DNA of 8,459 nucleotides, taken from an uncultured bacterium. Its GTDB lineage: Bacteria; Planctomycetota; UBA1135; GCA-002686595. Below the pieces are notes generated by a model, which saw nothing but the letters and a program-made list of their open reading frames with translations, was not told where the DNA came from and made no database searches. The stretch spans positions 1 through 8,459 of the forward strand of contig CAJXRJ010000307.1 of NCBI GenBank assembly GCA_913058555.1, given 5' to 3'. Of the stretch, positions 1 through 6,578 are shown piece by piece. The position numbers were made by a program, and so were the translations under genes. Position 1 is the stretch's first letter. Each line of letters begins with the position of its first letter.

Positions 1-46
1 TACACACTGCATATCGTCGGCAGCGTCAGATGTGTATAAGAGACAG
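1..46 (+). other. Nextera/Tn5 sequencing adapter (artefact), left end
   Basis: This is library-preparation sequence, not genome. Bases 1-5 (TACAC) match the end of the Illumina P5 oligo, 6-13 (ACTGCATA) match a standard Nextera i5 index, 14-27 (TCGTCGGCAGCGTC) are the Nextera read-1 adapter, and 28-46 are the 19-base Tn5 mosaic end AGATGTGTATAAGAGACAG. Genomic sequence starts at 47. Open frames beginning here give the peptides MCIRDS and MYKRQ, which are typical of untrimmed adapter. Confidence 0.98.
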
Positions 47-1091
47 CCCCAAGAGCGCCCTTGGCGCTCTCTTCCTGGCCGCGGCCAGCTCTGCCCTCGC
101 CCAGACGGGCAGCGCCGTCTACGACGTCACTTTCGATTCCACCTGGAGCTCCTCCACCCACCCTGGGGCCTTCCCCGGTGGAGCCCACTACTCGCCGCTG
201 ATCGGAGCCGTGCATGGCGCGGGGGTGAGCTTCTGGGAACCCGGCGGCATCGCGAGCCCGGGCATCGAACAGATGGCCGAGACCGGCGGGACTTCCAGCC
301 TTCGCTCCGAGATCGACGCGGCCATCGCCGGTGGAACTGCCATGACGCGGTTGCAAGGACCGGGCCTCGGTGCGGCCGGCAATCACACGATGATGATCAC
401 GGCCACGCCGGAGCACAGCGAGGTCACCCTCGTGACCATGATCGCGCCTAGCCCCGACTGGTTCGTCGGCATTGATGGCCAGAGCCTCTTGGAGAACGGC
501 CTTTGGGTGGATCAGATCACTGTCCCCCTCGTCGCCTGGGACGCGGGCACGGATAGCGGGACGAATTTCACCTCGTCGAACCAGAACACCAATCCCCAGG
601 ACCCGATCGCCCTTGTGACCGGCATTCCCGCCTTCGTGTCCACGCCCCTCGGCACGCTCACTCTCACGCGCCGCCACGGCACCATCGTGTACGGGAACGG
701 ATTGAACCCGGCGGGCACGATCCGCGTCGACGGTAGCGCCACCCTTGGGTCGACCGTGACCGTCACGATCGCCGACCCGAACGGCGTCATGCCCACGCCG
801 GCCCAGACGTTCCTCGCGGTCTCGGCGTTCTTGCCCACCACGTTCCCCTCCGGTCGCATCCTCCCCGGCTTCGGCATGCAGAGCGCGACCTCGAACGGGG
901 AGCTTCTGATCGGCGCGCCGCTGCGGCGGGTACCGGGTGATCCCTTCACAGGTTCGCCCGTGGCCCATGACGTCGTGATCCCGAACGTCCCGGCGCAGGT
1001 GGGCATGAGCCTCTACGCCCAGGGCGTCTTCTTCGCACCCGGCAAGATCGGCGTCACCGACGCCGTGCAGATCGCGATCGGGATGCCCTGA
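47..1091 (+). CDS. Secreted Spondin_N-domain protein, 5'-truncated by contig edge
   Basis: This is a predicted exported protein whose true start codon lies off the contig; the ATG at 30 is inside adapter and must not be used. The first genomic codons (from 48) encode the tail of a Sec signal peptide: a Leu/Ala-rich core, then ALA|Q, with likely cleavage after base 101. About 185 residues of Spondin_N domain follow. The order of conserved motifs matches the family: a YDVTFDSTWS-like opening, HPGAFPGGAHYSPLIG, PSPDWFVG at 447-470, and DAGTDSG at 540-560. F-spondin domains have a C2-like beta sandwich that binds calcium; the acidic residues in the last two motifs are plausible ligands (inference). 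The last ~130 residues form a second beta-rich module ending GMSLYAQGVFF...VQIAIGMP, reminiscent of C-terminal modules in planctomycetal secreted proteins. Function is unknown; adhesion or matrix binding is the obvious guess. It ends at TGA 1089-1091, convergent with the next gene. Confidence 0.88.
52..70. repeat. Perfect 8-bp inverted repeat with 3-base loop
   Basis: The arms AGAGCGCC (52-59) and GGCGCTCT (63-70) are exact reverse complements around CTT. They lie within the signal-peptide coding sequence, six bases from the adapter junction. The GC-rich hairpin may have no biological role, but it may help explain why the assembly breaks here. Confidence 0.4.
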
Positions 1092-1112
1092 TCGCTCATT
1101 CGCTGCGGGCTG

Positions 1113-2138
1113 TCAGGCCTCGCCGAGCACGACGATGGTCCCGGTGAGACCGAGATTCGTGATCATCTGAGCGGCGTCCTCCGGGACGCCGTTTTTCGTA
1201 TCCACGAAGACGAGGTCGAAGTCCATCCGTGCGGCCGATCGCAGCTCTGCGGACAACGGAGTGTCGGATGAGCGGCCCACCACGGTGCAGGGCATGAACT
1301 CGCCAGCGCCCTGGAGCATGGAGTCCAGGGACGCGAGCGGAACCCTCACCACCCCGGAGCTCGGGATGCCGTCCACGCCGAGGATCTCGGTGAGCGAAGG
1401 CACGCTCACCTGGAGGGCTTCGATCTCCTGCTCCGTCGCCGTCACGGTCATCCACTCCGCGAGGCCGCGGACGAGCTCGTCGGGTTCGTTGGGCGCCCAG
1501 GCAAATACCCCGTCGAGGTCGTCGTCGGACACGCCGTGCTGCCAGAGGACGTAGGTGGCCCGTTCCAAAAGGGCGTCCAGTCCGAAATCCGTGGCTCCAT
1601 CCAGTGAGAACAGAGCCCCGGGAAACCGGCACGACACGTCAGGAGCCGGGGCTTGGATAGGGCGTGCGTGGGCACTCGCCGGGGCGAGATCGCCGAGGTC
1701 CGCCTCCGCGGGCCAGCGCTCCACCACGTCCTTCATCCACTGGATGCAGCGATCGTGCATGGCGCCCCACACGTAGGGAACCACGCTGAAGAGAGCCTCG
1801 CCCCGCTTGCCGTCCCGTACGAGCTGTCCGCGCTCCGCGACCCAGCGGAAGATCGCGGCCGCCTCGGGATCGAGCCCCTCGCCCGCCTCGGCCAGGGCCG
1901 CGATGTGGCGGGGCCCGTCAAACTCGCGCTCTGCGTAGCCCTGGATCCAGATGTGGAACCTGCGTTCGGTCATGAGGTAGCTGAGCTCCCCCAGGATCCA
2001 GACGACCCGCTCCGCCCCATGGAGAAGGGCCCACGCATCCTCGAGGGACATGCCCTCGCCGCGCCCAAGCTTGCGGTCCTTCTCAGCCCGCACCCCGTCG
2101 AAGGTGCGGACTGCTGGGTCGTCCCTGGTGATGCGCAC
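1113..2138 (-). CDS. Unrecognised 341-residue protein, coupled downstream of kgd
   Basis: I do not recognise this family. The frame is open for 341 codons, and its GTG start at 2138 lies three bases after the kgd stop, which suggests translational coupling; only a weak GAAG precedes it. An in-frame ATG at residue 30 (GEGMSLEDAW) is an alternative start. The protein has no signal peptide or membrane helix and looks cytoplasmic and acidic. The N-terminal half (about residues 30-150) reads as mainly helical and rich in Trp, Tyr and Phe (WALLHGAERVVWILGELSYL, VVPYVWGAMHDRCIQWMKDV). A Pro/Ala-rich linker follows around 150-170. The C-terminal end alternates hydrophobic strands and helices (MDFDLVFVDTK ... 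GTIVVLGEA), like the edge of a Rossmann-type or receiver-type alpha/beta fold, but I see no complete signature. It is probably co-transcribed with kgd, which hints at a role with that enzyme but proves nothing. Confidence 0.75.
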   Translation of the reverse strand: MRITRDDPAVRTFDGVRAEKDRKLGRGEGMSLEDAWALLHGAERVVWILGELSYLMTERRFHIWIQGYAEREFDGPRHIAALAEAGEGLDPEAAAIFRWVAERGQLVRDGKRGEALFSVVPYVWGAMHDRCIQWMKDVVERWPAEADLGDLAPASAHARPIQAPAPDVSCRFPGALFSLDGATDFGLDALLERATYVLWQHGVSDDDLDGVFAWAPNEPDELVRGLAEWMTVTATEQEIEALQVSVPSLTEILGVDGIPSSGVVRVPLASLDSMLQGAGEFMPCTVVGRSSDTPLSAELRSAARMDFDLVFVDTKNGVPEDAAQMITNLGLTGTIVVLGEA

Positions 2139-2141
2139 GGA

Positions 2142-5100
2142 CTACTTCGCGCCGTCGATACCCGGTGCGGTCCCGTCGATCGCCTTGGCCGGGGTGACTT
2201 CGCCCAGGCTCATGCGCATCACAAACTCCTGCTCGGCGTTGTGGCGGCGGTAGGACCCCGTTGCGGGGCTCGCCGACTCGGCGCGGCCCGCGTATTGGAT
2301 GGGGCGCTCGAGGTCATGGAAGCGCTGCATGATGAACGTCCAAGCGCCCATGTTGCGGGGCTCTTCCTGACTCCAAACGATCTCCTTTAGGTCCGGGTAC
2401 CGGGCCATCTCCTCGAAGATCTGGTCCTTCGGGAACGGGTAGATCTGCTCCACGCGCGCGATCGCGACGTTGTCCACGCCCTTCTCGTTGCGCGAGGTTT
2501 CGAGCTCGTGACCGATCTTGCCCGAGCAGAGCACAAGGCGGGTGACCTTCGCGGTGTCCACCGTGCTGTCACCGATGACCTCGCGGAATCGTCCGGTCGA
2601 CAGGTCCTCGATCGGGCTCGCCGCGCGCTTGTCTCGCAGGAACGACTTGGGCGTCATGACGATCAACGGCCGCTTGTGCCCCGACCGCCCCTGGCGCCGC
2701 AGGAGGTGGAAGATCTGCGCTGTGGTCGTCGGGTTGACGACCGCCATGTTCCCGCAGGAGCACGATTGCAGGAATCGCTCGAGGCGCGCCGAGGAGTGCT
2801 CGGGCCCTTGACCGTCGTATCCGTGTGGCAAGAGCATCATCAGCCCGGAGAGCTGACGCCACTTGGCCTCGCCGGAGACGATGAACTGGTCGATCGGGAT
2901 CTGTGCGCCGTTGGCGAAGTCACCGAACTGGGCCTCCCATAGGACCAGGACGTCGGGCCGTGCCAGGGCGTAGCCGTATTCGAACCCAAGGGCCGCTTCC
3001 TCGGAAAGCAGTGAGTCCCAAGCTTCGAATCGTACTTCGCCACCTGTGAGCTGCCGCAGGGGTACGTGCTCCGACTCGGATGACTGGTCCCGGATCACCG
3101 CGTGACGGTGGCTGAACGTGCCGCGGCCGGAGTCCTGGCCCTCGAGGCGGATCGGAATGCGCTCCTTGAGAAGTGTCCCGAAGGCCAGCGCCTCGGCGCA
3201 GCCCCAGTCCACGTTCTGTTCGCCGCGCACCATTTTCTCGCGGCGCCGGAGCTGCCGCAGGAGGTTCGGGTGGACCACGAACTTCTCGGGCATCAGGTTG
3301 AGGCTGTCGATCAGCTCGATCAGCGTCTCCTTGGGCACCCCCGTCTCTGGGGACACCCCGGCCACGTAGTCGGCAGGGTCGTCCAGGTCGAGGTCGACGA
3401 TCTCGTCGAACGGAAGCTCCGCCTGATCCTCGGACTTGTGATTGGCGAGGGCCGAGCGCAGCTCCTCCTCCGCGGCCTTGCTGATCTCCTCGGTCTTCTC
3501 CCGGGTGAGCGCTTTGCGGCGGATCAGAAGATCGCTGTAGGTTTCACAAACCGTGGGGTGAGTGGCGATGCGGCTGTAGAGCGCAGGCTGGGTGTACGCG
3601 GGCTCGTCGCCCTCGTTGTGGCCCCAGCGGCGATAGCAGACCATGTCCACGACAGAGTCGGCTCCGAACTCGCGCTGGTAGTCGACCGCCAGGCGGCAGG
3701 CGCGCAGCACCGATTCGGGGAAGTCCCCGTTCGCGTGCATGATCGGGGCCTCGATGGCCTTCGCGGCGTCCGAGCAGTAGTGCGTCGAACGCAGGTCCCG
3801 CGGACCCGCCGTGAACCCAATCTGGTTGTTGACGATGAGGTGCACCGTGCCGCCGTTCGAGAACGCCCGCAGCTCGCTCATGTTGAGCGTCTCGGTCACG
3901 ACCCCCTGGCCCGAGAACGCAGCGTCCCCGTGGATGAGGACCGCGAGTACCTTCTTGCGCTCCGAATCCCCCATGGCGTCCTGGTAGGCGCGCGTCATGC
4001 CGCAGACCACGGGATCGACGGCCTCGAGGTGGCTCGGGTTGGCGGAGAGAACGACCTCGATCTCCTTGCCCGTGCGAGAGGTGAAAATGCCCTTCTGGCC
4101 GAGGTGATACTTGACGTCACCCGAGCCCTCGGAGGACAGCGGCAGGAGCCCGCCCTCGAACTCACGGAAGATCTGCTCGTGGGACTTGCCCATGAGGTTC
4201 GCGAGCACGTTGAGCCGGCCCCGGTGGGCCATACCGATCACGACCTTCTCGACCCCTTGGTCGGCGGCGCGCTCGATGACCTCGGCCAGGGCCGGGATCA
4301 TGGTGTCGCCGCCCTCGAGGGAGAAGCGCTTGTTGCCGACATAGGTGTTCGCGAGGAAGCGCTCGAAGTTCTCAGCGCGGTTCAGGCGCTCGAGGATCGC
4401 CAGGCGCTCCTCCGGGGTGAACTCCTCGAAGTGCTCTTCATTCTCCACCCGCGCGCGCAGCCACATCTTGCGGTCGCGGTCGGTGATATGCCCAACCTCG
4501 CTGGTCCAGCGCCGGCAGTACGCCTTGCGCAGCGTGCGCAGGATCTCGCGCAACGTCATGGAGTCGCGGCCGTTCATGCCTCCGCAGAGGAACGTCCGGT
4601 CGAGGTCCCAGACGGTCAGTCCGTAGGAACTCGGGTCGAGGGACTCGAGGAGCTCGGGCTGGTAGCCGAGGGGGTCGAGGTCGGCCAGCTGGCCCCCTCT
4701 GGTGCGGTAGGCCTGAATGAGCTGCCAGACCTTGGCCTGCATCTCGGCCTCGTCCGTCCCCCCCGGGGGCCGGGTGTCCGCGCCGGCCCGGGCGGGCTGC
4801 CACGGGACGCGCAGGGCCATGAAGATCTCGTCGTAGAACTTGTCGGCGCCCTGGAGCAGTTCATCCACGCGCTTGAGGAGCAGGCCGGACTCGGCACCCT
4901 GGATGACGCGGTGGTCGTAGGTGCTCGTCATGGTCATGACGGGGCCGATCGCGTTTTCCGCGAGGGCGGCCTTGCTCATGCCCCCCAGCTCGGGCGGAAC
5001 CCCAATGGAGCCCGTCGCCACGATGACGCCTTGGCCGGGCATGAGCCGCGGCACGCTCATCACCGTGCCGAACCCGCCGGGGTTGGTCAGGGTGCAGGTG

Positions 5101-5813
5101 GTGTTCGAGAAGTCCTCGGTGGTCAGCTTGCCCAACCGCCCCCGGGCGACGATGTCCTGGAACGCGCCGTAGAACTGGTCGAAACTGAGCGTCTCGGCCT
5201 TCTTGATGCTCGGAACCACGAGCATGCGCCCCTTGGGACCCTCCACGTCGATGGCGATACCAAGGTTGACGTGCTCGGGGGTGCGGCGGTAGCGCTTGTC
5301 GCCAACCTCTACGTACGAGGCTTGCACGCTGGGAAGCTCACCGAGGGCCCTGGCGAGGGCAAAGGCGACGATATGGGTGTAGCTGGACTTGCCGAAGGCG
5401 CGAACGAGCATGTGCTCGTTGATGACCGTTCGGTTCTCCCCGAGGATCTTCGCCGACAGGGTCCGTACCGACGTAGCCACGGGCAGCTCGAGGCTGGCCT
5501 CCATGTTCACGGCGATCTTGCCTGCGACGCCCCTGAGCTGCTCGAGCTCCGGGTCCGAGTCGGGGTCGAATCCCGCGGGTGCCTGGGCGGCCCGGGGCTT
5601 GGATGCCGCCTGAGCGATCCCCGAGCCAAATCCGGATCCTGTCCCGGAGTCGGATCCAGAGCGGGTGGTCCCGGAGGCCCCCCCGGAACCGGCGCGCTCA
5701 AAGATCTTGCGCCAGCTCTCCTCCACCTGATCGGGGTCGGATTTCCAGTCGTCAAAGAGTTCTTGGACGTAGCCGGCGTTGACGCCGTACTCCTGTTCGA
5801 AGTCGATAGCCAT
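2142..5813 (-). CDS. kgd: Multifunctional 2-oxoglutarate dehydrogenase/decarboxylase E1 fused to E2 succinyltransferase-like domain (Kgd/OdhA type)
   Basis: This is a cytoplasmic TCA-cycle enzyme: thiamine-diphosphate-dependent decarboxylation of 2-oxoglutarate toward succinyl-CoA. It has 1223 residues, close to the size of mycobacterial Kgd. Residues 1-38 are an E1o-type N-terminal segment (YVQELFDDWKSDP), and about 40-85 are a Gly/Ser/Ala linker. About 90-330 are a 2-oxoacid acyltransferase domain ending in DHRVIQGAESG (4896-4916; His ~301). About 365-1223 are E1o, with KRFSLEGGDT, MAHRGRLNVL (~528), the diphosphate/Mg motif GDAAFSGQG (3903-3929; Asp ~630) ending in NNQIGFT, HNEGDEPAYTQP, the pyrimidine domain (LLPHGYDGQGPEHSSAR), and the C-terminal WSQEEPRNMGAW. 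There is no lipoyl domain or DKA motif, so a lipoylated E2 and an E3 must come from elsewhere, as in Actinobacteria. I chose the ATG at 5813 because homology begins there; the GTG at 5855 sits inside a stem-loop. No clear Shine-Dalgarno is visible. Confidence 0.95.
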   Translation of the reverse strand: MAIDFEQEYGVNAGYVQELFDDWKSDPDQVEESWRKIFERAGSGGASGTTRSGSDSGTGSGFGSGIAQAASKPRAAQAPAGFDPDSDPELEQLRGVAGKIAVNMEASLELPVATSVRTLSAKILGENRTVINEHMLVRAFGKSSYTHIVAFALARALGELPSVQASYVEVGDKRYRRTPEHVNLGIAIDVEGPKGRMLVVPSIKKAETLSFDQFYGAFQDIVARGRLGKLTTEDFSNTTCTLTNPGGFGTVMSVPRLMPGQGVIVATGSIGVPPELGGMSKAALAENAIGPVMTMTSTYDHRVIQGAESGLLLKRVDELLQGADKFYDEIFMALRVPWQPARAGADTRPPGGTDEAEMQAKVWQLIQAYRTRGGQLADLDPLGYQPELLESLDPSSYGLTVWDLDRTFLCGGMNGRDSMTLREILRTLRKAYCRRWTSEVGHITDRDRKMWLRARVENEEHFEEFTPEERLAILERLNRAENFERFLANTYVGNKRFSLEGGDTMIPALAEVIERAADQGVEKVVIGMAHRGRLNVLANLMGKSHEQIFREFEGGLLPLSSEGSGDVKYHLGQKGIFTSRTGKEIEVVLSANPSHLEAVDPVVCGMTRAYQDAMGDSERKKVLAVLIHGDAAFSGQGVVTETLNMSELRAFSNGGTVHLIVNNQIGFTAGPRDLRSTHYCSDAAKAIEAPIMHANGDFPESVLRACRLAVDYQREFGADSVVDMVCYRRWGHNEGDEPAYTQPALYSRIATHPTVCETYSDLLIRRKALTREKTEEISKAAEEELRSALANHKSEDQAELPFDEIVDLDLDDPADYVAGVSPETGVPKETLIELIDSLNLMPEKFVVHPNLLRQLRRREKMVRGEQNVDWGCAEALAFGTLLKERIPIRLEGQDSGRGTFSHRHAVIRDQSSESEHVPLRQLTGGEVRFEAWDSLLSEEAALGFEYGYALARPDVLVLWEAQFGDFANGAQIPIDQFIVSGEAKWRQLSGLMMLLPHGYDGQGPEHSSARLERFLQSCSCGNMAVVNPTTTAQIFHLLRRQGRSGHKRPLIVMTPKSFLRDKRAASPIEDLSTGRFREVIGDSTVDTAKVTRLVLCSGKIGHELETSRNEKGVDNVAIARVEQIYPFPKDQIFEEMARYPDLKEIVWSQEEPRNMGAWTFIMQRFHDLERPIQYAGRAESASPATGSYRRHNAEQEFVMRMSLGEVTPAKAIDGTAPGIDGAK

Positions 5814-5834
5814 GGCGGGGACTAGGGTACGATC

Positions 5835-5857
5835 CGGCGGACCGGTTCGGTCCACCG
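5835..5857 (-). other. RNA stem-loop between the pseudopilin gene and kgd
   Basis: Read on the minus strand, the transcript folds as CGGUGGACCG, loop AAC, CGGUCCGCCG: ten consecutive pairs, one of them a U-G wobble. On the plus strand the same position is a C/A mismatch, so the pairing is best in the kgd-sense RNA. The stem ends 21 bases before the kgd ATG and starts 13 bases after the upstream stop. No U-tract follows, so it is not a standard intrinsic terminator. It could stabilise or process the mRNA, bind a protein as a dyad, or be a chance product of high GC. It occupies the alternative GTG start at 5855. Confidence 0.5.
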
Positions 5858-5870
5858 CGGGCGCGCTTCT

Positions 5871-6578
5871 TTAGGTACCGAGGTTTGGGGAGGACACCGC
5901 GACCACGGGTCCGCTGACGCCCACCCGCTGGAAGTCGGCCCCCCACCCATCGGTGAGGTACTGGGGGGAGTTTGGCAGGTAGCCTCGGCTCACGAGCTGG
6001 GTGAAGGCCGTGGGCCACGAGGTCGAGAGGGGGTCCGCGACGGCGGGCGGCGGCGGGGACTGCCAGTCCTCGTTGTAAAGACGAATGGCCAGGTTGATGA
6101 CCTGGAGCCTCTCCATCGTGATCTCGCGGCGCTGGGGCGTGATGTCCACGGTGAGAACCACGTCGTCGGCGGTGTTCATCGTCCGGTCTCGGCCGCCGCT
6201 CCGCAGCGACCAAACGTCCCCCACGATGGTCTGGGTGTAGGCAACGCCCCAGCCATCCTGATCGAAGTCCGCAGACGCAGAATCCTGGATGGCACCACTC
6301 ATGTACGGTCCGGACCAGCCGGGAACGGCATTGTCGGTGGTCAGGGCCGAGGCACCCACCGGCAGGGCCCCCGTGTCCGAGAAGTACTGCCGGACAGCCT
6401 CGTCGAAGCCCTTGAGCTCCGCCTCGGTGGCCTTCTGGGCTTCCCGATTGATGGCCTGACCGGCCACGGGAACCGCGACCCCGGCGAGGATGGTGATGAT
6501 GACCATGACGATGATCATCTCGACAAGGGTGAAGCCGGCGGCGGACCTCCGGCGGTGATGGTGCACTCGAATTCTCAT
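5871..6578 (-). CDS. gspG: GspG-like pseudopilin with two head modules
   Basis: This is a subunit of the periplasmic pseudopilus of a T2SS or related pilus machine. A basic leader (MRIRVHHHRRRSAAG) ends in the prepilin-peptidase site G15|F16 TLVEM, with the essential Glu at mature position 5 (E20). The hydrophobic helix spans residues 16-38. Head module 1 (about 46-145) has the GspG plan: an amphipathic helix with DEAVRQY, a DGWG turn (108-111), and a loop SGGRDRTMNTADD (127-139) like the calcium-binding loop of GspG. Module 2 (about 151-235) repeats the plan with NLAIRLY and DGWG (210-213), then stops at SSPNLGT where module 1's acidic loop would begin. At 235 residues it is longer than typical ~140-residue GspG. 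Its ATG overlaps the gspF stop by one base (TAATG), with no Shine-Dalgarno visible, so translation is probably coupled. It could instead be a type IV pilin-like protein of another branch. Confidence 0.88.
   Translation of the reverse strand: MRIRVHHHRRRSAAGFTLVEMIIVMVIITILAGVAVPVAGQAINREAQKATEAELKGFDEAVRQYFSDTGALPVGASALTTDNAVPGWSGPYMSGAIQDSASADFDQDGWGVAYTQTIVGDVWSLRSGGRDRTMNTADDVVLTVDITPQRREITMERLQVINLAIRLYNEDWQSPPPPAVADPLSTSWPTAFTQLVSRGYLPNSPQYLTDGWGADFQRVGVSGPVVAVSSPNLGT
5874..6128 (-). repeat. Pseudopilin head module 2 (internal duplication)
   Basis: This segment encodes residues 151-235 of the GspG-like protein, the second copy of the head plan (helix with NLAIRLY, then GYLP, then DGWG). 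It stops at SSPNLGT, aligned to SGGRDRT of module 1, and so lacks the acidic part of the putative calcium loop. A Pro-rich stretch (PPPP, 175-178) is specific to this copy. Confidence 0.6.
6144..6443 (-). repeat. Pseudopilin head module 1 (internal duplication)
   Basis: This segment encodes residues 46-145 of the GspG-like protein. Matching positions in module 2 (A61/A164, R63/R166, Y65/Y168, D108-G111/D210-G213) recur at a constant offset of 102-103 residues. This copy keeps the acidic Asp-rich loop. Confidence 0.6.

Noticed and set aside
30..451. Open frames starting MCIRDS and MYKRQ at the left edge
   Set aside because: Both start codons lie in adapter. The first frame is real only from base 48 on; the second (32-451) is an out-of-frame shadow of the Spondin_N gene.
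1092..1112. Possible bidirectional terminator between the convergent genes
   Set aside because: Only 21 bases are present, with no inverted repeat or T-tract.
1653..2390. A 245-codon plus-strand frame across the unknown gene and the end of kgd
   Set aside because: It crosses two minus-strand genes and is antisense to the conserved kgd C-terminus. No motif or ribosome binding site supports it.
3102..5825. A 907-codon open frame on the plus strand, opposite kgd
   Set aside because: It lies entirely antisense to a highly conserved enzyme. The conceptual protein has no recognisable motif and a biased Arg/Gly/Leu/Val/Ala/Asp/His composition, as expected from the reverse complement of GC-rich coding sequence.
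5814..5855. Upstream GTG start for kgd, adding 14 residues
   Set aside because: The extra residues do not resemble the family N-terminus, the GTG falls within the stem-loop, and ATG 5813 begins the conserved E1o N-terminal segment.
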